The notes under the pieces: model-generated | Database searches by the model: none | Seen by the model: only the letters and a program-made list of their open reading frames with translations | Told to the model about the DNA's origin: nothing | Position numbers and translations under genes: made by a program | Assembly: GCF_020537505.1 (NCBI RefSeq) | Contig: NZ_JAJBMO010000043.1 | Span: forward strand, 1-10,877 | Source of the DNA: Blautia glucerasea | Lineage (GTDB): Bacteria; Bacillota; Clostridia; Lachnospirales; Lachnospiraceae | Direction of reading: 5' to 3' | Length of the DNA stretch: 10,877 nt | In this document: one piece after another, positions 1 to 4,757 of the stretch | Position numbering within the stretch: the first letter of the stretch is position 1 | Layout of the letters: each line of letters starts with the position of its first letter

Positions 1-335
1 ACATGTGTTGGTTTCCCGATACCTTTTGGCAACGGTAGATTAGAAAAGCCAGTAAATATGCGGGATAGCAGCTACGTCACCCACCCCCCATTGTTGTCGT
101 TACTGTTTCTTTCTTCCCTCTGCCAATAACCAGCGATTTTGCAATGTATATTCACGTAGCCGCGCATTTCAGGAGCGGTTTTAGTGGAGGCGAGATCCGA
201 TGGTTACGAAGACTTAGGCGAGAGGGCTCTCCCGAGCGCCTTAGTCGTAGTTACCAGCTAGCTTGCCGGAACGTTGCGACGCGCGGCGGTGAATATACAT
301 TGTGAAATCGCGTCCGGGATAACGACCAACACATT
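1..335 (+). ncRNA. Structured RNA element, candidate HEARO/OMEGA-like RNA
   Basis: No gene is evident here, but nested complementary segments are: 3-12 with 325-334; 14-18 with 315-319; 133-155 with 289-311 (23 positions, of which 21 are Watson-Crick and two are G-U); 160-165 with 281-286; 189-194 with 262-267 (one G-U); and 201-220 with 237-256, whose loop pairs GGG with CCC next to A-G, G-A and A-G oppositions. The non-Watson-Crick positions read as G-U, U-U and G-A on the + strand but as A-C, A-A and C-U on the other, so I assign the + strand. An intrinsic terminator follows at 343-385. The core at 156-288 (133 nt) is followed by GTGA at 289-292. HEARO elements, guide RNAs of IscB/IsrB-type nucleases, are known to sit next to ATGA or GTGA. 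The HEARO name is inference from size, compact folding and GTGA, not from an alignment. A nuclease gene is absent from the window. Confidence 0.45.
133..311. repeat. 23-bp inverted repeat flanking the 133-nt RNA core
   Basis: The arms 133-155 and 289-311 are reverse complements except for two adjacent positions (TG opposite TG, pairing as G-U wobbles in RNA). They abut the core directly on both sides. With the core removed, the arms would form one continuous 46-bp palindrome, as if the element had inserted at the dyad of an older hairpin. This is visible in the sequence; the insertion history is inference. Confidence 0.75.
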
Positions 336-342
336 AAATAGC

Positions 343-385
343 AAAAGACTGGTTTTCATGTAGTTGCATGAATCACCAGTCTTTT
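343..385. terminator. Bidirectional intrinsic terminator
   Basis: The 11-base arm at 343-353 (AAAAGACTGGT) is perfectly complementary to 375-385, and an inner stem TTCATG/CATGAA lies between them. The stem starts with four A and ends with four T, so it can terminate transcription in both directions. It serves the minus-strand cation transporter that ends at 414 and any + strand RNA from 1-335. Confidence 0.85.
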
Positions 386-413
386 ATGTTATGAATAGAA
401 TTTATGCAGTGGT

Positions 414-1583
414 TTACGCGTAAACCCGGTCGATCTGGATCACGGCGCAGTAGTTGCCATCGTCCATATTGCGGATGCGCTCTTTGAGAAGGTTGGTGAT
501 CTCTACGTTGGTGAGCTTGCACTCGAAGGGGGCGGCAATGTCAAAAATCAGGTTGGTGTGGGAGGGGCCTTCTACCATACGGAAATCGTGGATGGAAAGG
601 CGGCGGTCCAGGTTGCGGGTGATTTCTTCAATCTGGGTGCGCATTTCATTGACCTCTTTGTTGTCTGTGACGATGGGGTCAATGTGGATGGTTGCGGAGC
701 AGTTCAGTTTGTCCTGAAGCTCGTGCTCGATGTTGTCAATCTCGTCGTGGATGATGAGAAGGTCTCCGTGAGCAGGAACTTCGGCGTGGAGGGAGAGGAT
801 CAGTCTTCCAGGGCCGTAGTCGTGGACAATCAGGTCGTGCATGCCGTGGACAAGTGGATGGGCAAGAACGATCTCTTCGATTTCCTCTACCAGATTTTTT
901 TCCGGAGCTTGACCGAGAAGGGGATCAATGGTATCCTTCATGGTTGTGATTCCGGTATAGAAGATAAAAATACCCACCAGGATACCGAACCATCCGTCCA
1001 GCACCAGTCCGGTAAGCTGACTGATGATGGTGGCAAGGAGAACCAGGCTGGTGGCAACGGTGTCACTTAAGCTGTCTCCAGCTGTAGCCTGCATGGCGGT
1101 ACTGTCGATTTTGTGGCCGACGGTACGGTTGTAGTGGTACATATATATTTTTACCAGAATGGAGGCTATAAGGACAGCAATAATAACCGGGCTGCACTCA
1201 ATTGGCTCTGGAGTACGGATCTTTTCGATGGAGGAGCGGATCAGTTCGAAGCCCATGATCAGCACCGCGACGGAGACCAGAAGTCCGGAAATGTATTCCA
1301 TACGGCCGTGACCAAAGGGGTGCTCCGTATCTGGCTTTTGCCCGGAGAGCTTAAAGCCTACCAGGGTGATCACGGAGGAACCGGCGTCAGATAAGTTGTT
1401 GAAGGCGTCAGCGGTGATGGCAATGGAGCCGCTCAGGATTCCGGCAAGCCATTTTCCTATAAATAAGAAAATATTCAGTGCAATTCCCACAGCCCCGCAG
1501 AGCATTCCATAAGACTGGCGAACCTGGGGCGAACCGTAGTCTTTGTAATCTTTGATAAACAAACGGGATAAAAATGTTATCAT
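414..1583 (-). CDS. Cation diffusion facilitator (CDF) family metal transporter
   Basis: This 389-residue membrane protein is a divalent-cation/proton antiporter of the CDF family, exporting metal from the cytoplasm as a dimer. Residues about 28-225 hold the hydrophobic segments of the six-helix domain. The signature near TM2 reads TADAFNNLSD (N62 and D66), the HPFGHGR loop is at 88-94, and TM5 carries D170 and D174. The inferred N-D/D-D site differs from the D-D/H-D set of zinc-type members such as FieF, and suggests Mn(II) or another non-zinc ion; this is inference. The cytoplasmic C-terminal domain (about 230-303) is followed by a second segment of similar pattern (about 328-389), so the dimerisation fold looks duplicated. 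The start is supported by GAGGTGAGG just upstream. It is a monocistronic minus-strand gene ending at the shared terminator at 343-385. Confidence 0.93.
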   Translation of the reverse strand: MITFLSRLFIKDYKDYGSPQVRQSYGMLCGAVGIALNIFLFIGKWLAGILSGSIAITADAFNNLSDAGSSVITLVGFKLSGQKPDTEHPFGHGRMEYISGLLVSVAVLIMGFELIRSSIEKIRTPEPIECSPVIIAVLIASILVKIYMYHYNRTVGHKIDSTAMQATAGDSLSDTVATSLVLLATIISQLTGLVLDGWFGILVGIFIFYTGITTMKDTIDPLLGQAPEKNLVEEIEEIVLAHPLVHGMHDLIVHDYGPGRLILSLHAEVPAHGDLLIIHDEIDNIEHELQDKLNCSATIHIDPIVTDNKEVNEMRTQIEEITRNLDRRLSIHDFRMVEGPSHTNLIFDIAAPFECKLTNVEITNLLKERIRNMDDGNYCAVIQIDRVYA

Positions 1584-1937
1584 AAAAACCTCACCTCAAT
1601 AATATAAGAAGAAACAATAAAACCGGTAGCGTGTATTCTGTGAGGGTACCAGTGAACAGCCCCCTGTGGATACATTCTTTCAAATATAACACTTTGCCAG
1701 GAAAAATTCCAGTAAAAAATGGAAGATTGTAGATAATTTGGGTGTTCTAATCGGAGAGGACTTAGAATCAGATAAGCGGCGTTAAATGATTATCACGGTT
1801 AGGTGATTTGAATTTTACGTATTATGGAAAATCGTGTATGCTGTGGAAGAATGACTTTGTGGAAAAACCATTTTAAAATTCTGGCAGAATGTGGAAAACT
1901 TTTTGCAAAAAAAGTTGGAAATATGGGGAAAAAGTGG
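1584..1937. other. Gene-free stretch with DnaA-box-like 9-mers
   Basis: I see no credible gene between the cation transporter start and the rplM promoter. The stretch has same-orientation 9-mers close to TGTGGATAA, the complement of the DnaA box TTATCCACA: TGTGGATAC at 1665-1673, TATGGAAAA at 1823-1831, TGTGGAAGA at 1842-1850, and TGTGGAAAA at 1858-1866 and 1890-1898. Three of these start 16 and 32 bases apart. They may bind DnaA or may only reflect A-rich sequence upstream of a strong promoter. I could not place a clear promoter for the transporter. Confidence 0.35.
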
Positions 1938-1966
1938 TTGACAGAAGCGGAGGCTTATAATATAAT
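1938..1966 (+). promoter_or_regulatory. Consensus sigma-A promoter of rplM-rpsI
   Basis: TTGACA at 1938-1943 and TATAAT at 1961-1966 are both perfect matches to the housekeeping consensus and are separated by exactly 17 bp. Transcription should start near 1973, leaving a leader of about 160 nt before rplM. Such strength is expected for a ribosomal protein operon. Confidence 0.9.
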
Positions 1967-1972
1967 TACTCA

Positions 1973-2123
1973 ATGTGACGTAGTGCGAGATACTTTAGCC
2001 AATAGCCCCGGCGACGGTATTTATCAGCGGTTTCGGACATTTCCGCAGTAATTGCACCATCGTTTCCATATTACTAACATATGCGAGAATTCGCATTTAT
2101 ACAAACAATCGTTGATAAATAAC
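1973..2123 (+). promoter_or_regulatory. Long 5' leader of rplM, possible ribosomal-protein autoregulatory leader
   Basis: The untranslated leader contains a hairpin at 2081-2096 (ATGCGA, loop GAAT, TCGCAT) about 28 nt before the Shine-Dalgarno, and a weaker pairing around 2026-2048. Firmicute rplM genes often carry a short structured L13 leader thought to bind the ribosomal protein. I cannot confirm a match to that family, only that position and length fit. Confidence 0.4.
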
Positions 2124-2136
2124 AGGAGGTAAAACC

Positions 2137-2565
2137 ATGCAGACTTATATGGCTAATCCAGATAAAATCGAGAGAAAATGGTATGTAGTTGACGCTGAAG
2201 GCTGCACCCTTGGCCGTCTGGCTTCTGGCGTAGCAAGCGTTTTAAGAGGAAAGAACAAACCTCAGTTTACACCACACGTTGACACAGGTGATTATGTAAT
2301 CGTTGTTAACGCTGACAAGATCAAAGTTACAGGAAAGAAAATGGATCAGAAGATCTACTACAATCACTCTGATTATGTAGGTGGAATGAAAGAGACTACA
2401 TTAAAAGAGATGATGGCTAAGAAACCTGAGAAAGTTGTTGAGCTGGCAGTTAAAGGTATGCTTCCAAAAGGACCATTAGGAAGAGAAATGTACACAAAAC
2501 TTTTCGTTTATGCCGGACCTGAACACAAACATGCGGCTCAGAAACCGGAAGTTTTAACATTTTAA
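2137..2565 (+). CDS. rplM: 50S ribosomal protein L13
   Basis: This 142-residue protein binds 23S rRNA and is needed early in assembly of the large ribosomal subunit. The pattern is typical of bacterial L13: [19 protein letters not shown] near residues 9-27, then [19 protein letters not shown], and the conserved [11 protein letters not shown] near 108-118. Length matches the family. The start follows AGGAGG at 2124-2129 with 7 nt spacing; a second Met at residue 5 is possible but lacks its own binding site. It is the first gene of the rplM-rpsI operon, 17 nt ahead of rpsI, driven by the consensus promoter at 1938-1966. Confidence 0.98.
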   Translation: MQTYMANPDKIERKWYVVDAEGCTLGRLASGVASVLRGKNKPQFTPHVDTGDYVIVVNADKIKVTGKKMDQKIYYNHSDYVGGMKETTLKEMMAKKPEKVVELAVKGMLPKGPLGREMYTKLFVYAGPEHKHAAQKPEVLTF

Positions 2566-2582
2566 TTAGGAGGTAGAAAACA

Positions 2583-2975
2583 TTGGCTAGCGCAAAATTC
2601 TACGGAACAGGAAGAAGAAAAAAATCAGTAGCAAGAGTTTACCTTACCCCAGGTACTGGTAAAATCACTATCAATAAAAGAGACATTGATGAGTATTTTG
2701 GATTAGAGACACTTAAAGTTATCGTTCGTCAGCCACTGGCTGCTACCGAGACAGAAGGCAAATTCGACGTTCTTGTAAACGTACATGGTGGCGGATACAC
2801 AGGACAGGCTGGTGCTATCAGACATGGTATCTCCAGAGCACTCCTTGAGGCAGACAAAGAGTACAGACCAGTTCTTAAAGCAGCTGGATTCCTTACTCGT
2901 GATCCTCGTATGAAAGAGCGTAAGAAATACGGTCTCAAAGCCGCTCGTCGCGCACCGCAGTTCTCCAAACGATAA
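2583..2975 (+). CDS. rpsI: 30S ribosomal protein S9
   Basis: This 130-residue protein sits in the head of the small subunit, with its C-terminal tail reaching toward the P-site tRNA. Recognisable segments are [15 protein letters not shown] (residues 7-21), the [19 protein letters not shown] block in the middle, and the basic tail ending FSKR with the conserved final Lys-Arg. It starts with TTG; the start is fixed by AGGAGG at 2568-2573 with 9 nt spacing and by the usual N-terminus of the family. It is co-transcribed with rplM and ends before the terminator at 3008-3043. Confidence 0.98.
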   Translation: MASAKFYGTGRRKKSVARVYLTPGTGKITINKRDIDEYFGLETLKVIVRQPLAATETEGKFDVLVNVHGGGYTGQAGAIRHGISRALLEADKEYRPVLKAAGFLTRDPRMKERKKYGLKAARRAPQFSKR

Positions 2976-3007
2976 TCAGTTCTTACGAATTATTATATGG
3001 ACATATT

Positions 3008-3043
3008 TCCCTCGGAATCATTATGGTTTCGGGGGATTTTTTT
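3008..3043 (+). terminator. Intrinsic terminator of rplM-rpsI
   Basis: A 10-bp stem (3008-3017 with 3027-3036, two G-U pairs) with a 9-nt loop is followed by seven T at 3037-3043, 33 nt after the rpsI stop. Confidence 0.92.
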
Positions 3044-3058
3044 GTGCGATAAAGCAAG

Positions 3059-3097
3059 AAGCAGAACATCACTGAGTAAATGTGTAGTGTTCTGCTT
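3059..3097 (-). terminator. Hairpin, terminator of the minus-strand AlbA remnant
   Basis: AAGCAGAACA at 3059-3068 pairs perfectly with 3088-3097. It lies just past the stop of the minus-strand gene at 3103, and on the minus strand is followed by a T-rich CTTGCTTT run. Its sequence closely resembles the hairpin at 4348-4383. Confidence 0.7.
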
Positions 3098-3102
3098 CGA
3101 GG

Positions 3103-3477
3103 CTATTTAGTATGAGCGGCAATATATTTTTGATTTCGGCTATTAGGTTTATCGGGAACTGTCATATTGAGTGCGCCTGAATCAAGTAAAGGACGTAAAT
3201 ATTTCTTAGTGAAATTTTTGGTGCTTTTATATCCGCAATGTTCTGCAATTTCTGCTTTTGAATGAGGAAGTGAACAAAATGCAAGAATTGCCCCGCCTCC
3301 AAACATCCCTCCAGGTGATGTGATTTCTACCCGGTCGTTAGAAATACCGAAAAACAGAGTTCCACCGATTCCATTGGAAAAGGCACTGACACTTTTTAGC
3401 CAGCTTTTGGGCTTCTTTGTTTCGAGAGCAACTTTGAAATCACATTCCGTTGCTTCGGCAATTAGCTGTTCTATCAT
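3103..3477 (-). pseudogene. Internally deleted AlbA/Schlafen-type ATP-binding protein remnant
   Basis: The 124-residue reading frame joins pieces that are far apart in full-length AlbA_2-domain proteins of roughly 450-500 residues. Residues 1-46 match the N-terminal start of the AlbA fold (FKVALETKKPKSWLKSVSAF, then GGTLFFGIS). Residues about 47-59 (DRVEITSPGGMFGG) match the late GHKL-like ATP-binding segment. Residues about 61-124 match the C-terminal winged-helix end (SKAEIAEHCGY, YLRPLLDSGAL). The AlbA core and most of the ATPase part are missing, yet all joints stay in frame. A promoter (3515-3543) and binding site AAGGAAGGG precede the start, so it may still be expressed. Full-length relatives are thought to act in DNA-linked regulation or defence. 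Most likely a decayed gene; a functional mini-protein is possible. Confidence 0.75.
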
Positions 3478-3514
3478 GGAAATCCCTTCCTTTGAGGTGA
3501 ATAGTTGTCTTTTT

Positions 3515-3543
3515 ATTATACCCAGCGGAAAGTGCTATTGCAA
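3515..3543 (-). promoter_or_regulatory. Promoter of the AlbA remnant
   Basis: On the minus strand TTGCAA (3538-3543) and TATAAT (3515-3520) are separated by 17 bp. The predicted start of transcription is about 30 nt before the ATG at 3477. Confidence 0.75.
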
Positions 3544-3595
3544 TGATAAAATAAAAATATTTGTTTTGGTAAATATTGTGCTGCTTGGGTAGTCA

Positions 3596-4285
3596 TTATG
3601 CAAAATCTCCCGGATTATCTGCAGCCTCATCATATGCTGCAGCATGAGCCGGTACCATTTCCTGATAATATCTGCTAATAGCTTCTAACAAATTATACAG
3701 TGCATTGTTATGCATCAATTCAAAGACCAAATACATAAAATTGCAAACAATGTATGAAATTTGCTGACGTTTGACTGGTGTAAGATTATTTGCAAAATCA
3801 TCGATCCGATCAGAGATAGCATCCAATGAATGCATTGATTCTTCAAGATCTGTCAACAGTTTTTTATACAAAGCATCGTTAAAATTTGTAAAATCAACAT
3901 GGAATACGGCATCTTCTGCTAATACTGATTTACGAACACTACCGTCTTCATTATAGGCATATGCGTCAAGTCTCTTTGCATGATCGCAATCAGCAACTTT
4001 TACTAAACCATCATATAAGCGTGATGTAAATGTTTTATCTTCTAACAGTGCAAGATAAATATATGGCATATTCTGTATCCACCAATCGAATAAACGATTT
4101 GATACAATTCGATAATTGGCATCTGTCCAGAAATGTGGACAACCTTTCTTTATGCTTTCAGAAATCATTACTTCTGATGTGCCGTCAAGCTCAAATATGT
4201 TTGAAAACAATGATTTCACAATATATGTTACAGCTGCCTCTGAATTTTTCATGCTCTCATGAGCCGCTTCCGTAAGAGTACTCAT
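3596..4285 (-). CDS. Hypothetical helical protein, 229 residues
   Basis: I do not recognise this family. The start at 4285 is chosen because GGGAGGT (4293-4299) lies 7 nt upstream on the minus strand; the frame stays open to 4360, but that extension would run through the promoter. The product is acidic and looks mainly helical, with no signal peptide. Visible features are a WTDANYRIVSNRLFDWW segment (residues 53-69), Cys at 49 and 100, an acidic and amphipathic stretch at 140-168, and a moderately hydrophobic segment at 176-200 that is too polar for a confident membrane helix. It is transcribed alone from a promoter at 4317-4345 toward the AlbA remnant. Its low G+C resembles the flanking accessory DNA more than the ribosomal operon. 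Function unknown. Confidence 0.75.
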   Translation of the reverse strand: MSTLTEAAHESMKNSEAAVTYIVKSLFSNIFELDGTSEVMISESIKKGCPHFWTDANYRIVSNRLFDWWIQNMPYIYLALLEDKTFTSRLYDGLVKVADCDHAKRLDAYAYNEDGSVRKSVLAEDAVFHVDFTNFNDALYKKLLTDLEESMHSLDAISDRIDDFANNLTPVKRQQISYIVCNFMYLVFELMHNNALYNLLEAISRYYQEMVPAHAAAYDEAADNPGDFA

Positions 4286-4316
4286 TGCAATTACCTCCCA
4301 TTTTTTCTGTATGCCC

Positions 4317-4345
4317 AGTATACTAAAAAAATGCTCATAAATCAA
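4317..4345 (-). promoter_or_regulatory. Promoter of the 229-residue hypothetical gene
   Basis: On the minus strand TTGATT (4340-4345) and TATACT (4317-4322) are separated by 17 bp. The -35 box lies right next to the hairpin at 4348-4383. Confidence 0.65.
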
Positions 4346-4347
4346 GA

Positions 4348-4383
4348 AGCAGGACACCACACACTAATGTGCAGTATCCTGCT
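4348..4383 (-). terminator. Hairpin related to the one at 3059, possible terminator
   Basis: AGCAGGA at 4348-4354 pairs with TCCTGCT at 4377-4383, and CACA/TGTG forms an inner stem. On the minus strand it is followed by CTTGATTT. It could end transcription of the small minus-strand frame at 4457-4528. Alignment by eye with 3059-3097 shows most bases shared, in the same orientation. Confidence 0.5.
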
Positions 4384-4456
4384 GTTACTGTTCACAGGTA
4401 ATGTTCCCTGAGGTGTTTTTGGTGAGCAAAGTTCATAGAAAACATAAGCCTATGAA

Positions 4457-4528
4457 TTAACAACCAATGTTAAACATTTTGCAAATTGCATGAAATAACT
4501 CGGTACAGCTATTGAAATTAAAACACAT
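4457..4528 (-). CDS. Possible 23-residue cysteine-rich peptide
   Basis: On the minus strand an excellent Shine-Dalgarno (AAGGAGG, complement of 4537-4543) lies 8 nt before an ATG that opens a 23-codon frame. The peptide has four cysteines, at positions 2, 8, 16 and 23, with phenylalanines and asparagines between. A hairpin-forming TTCATAG/CTATGAA pair (4432-4438, 4450-4456) follows the stop, and a possible terminator lies at 4348-4383. I see no clear promoter for it. It may be a small expressed peptide, a leader peptide, or the start of a lost gene. No family recognised. Confidence 0.35.
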   Translation of the reverse strand: MCFNFNSCTELFHAICKMFNIGC

Positions 4529-4691
4529 AGTTTCGACCTCCTTATTTTTTATTTACGCGAGCAACGAGTCAAAGTCCGTGCTGCTGCGCTATGTATCAGC
4601 TGATTACGAAATAAATTGTAATATATTTGTAATAATTTAGCAATAGGAGGCTATTGGAGATTCTGGAGATTTTTGGATTCATAATTTGCCG
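4529..4691. other. Intergenic stretch upstream of the mcrB promoter
   Basis: Beyond the Shine-Dalgarno of the small minus-strand frame, I see only A/T-rich sequence and a short hairpin at 4641-4656 (CAATAG, loop GAGG, CTATTG). The hairpin lies about 36 bp upstream of the -35 box of the mcrB promoter and could be a regulator site, but nothing else supports that. Confidence 0.3.
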
Positions 4692-4720
4692 TTGCTTTTT
4701 AGAAAAGGTGTCTATATAAT
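4692..4720 (+). promoter_or_regulatory. Promoter of the mcrBC cassette
   Basis: TTGCTT at 4692-4697 and TATAAT at 4715-4720 are separated by 17 bp, 37 nt before the mcrB start. The leader is short (about 30 nt) and A-rich. This is the only convincing promoter for the four-gene cassette. Confidence 0.78.
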
Positions 4721-4757
4721 GAATTTATTGGAAAATAAAAATAAAGAGGATAATTAA

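Noticed and set aside
85..250. Open plus-strand frame through the structured RNA region
   Set aside because: It has no start codon with a binding site, and the paired bases with wobble positions fit RNA structure better than coding.
454..1394. Several plus-strand frames opposite the cation transporter
   Set aside because: They are antisense shadows of a clearly conserved transporter and have no binding sites of their own.
1824..2051. 75-codon plus-strand frame upstream of rplM
   Set aside because: It runs through the perfect promoter at 1938-1966 and into the leader, lacks a Shine-Dalgarno, and its translation has no recognisable protein pattern.
4286..4360. Upstream extension of the 229-residue gene to 4360
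   Set aside because: The extension includes the -10 and -35 boxes and the good Shine-Dalgarno at 4293-4299 would be ignored.
4561..4620. Minus-strand tail resembling a lost gene end before the small peptide
   Set aside because: A stop codon lies directly upstream in the promising frame, leaving only eleven codons, so no gene remnant can be supported.
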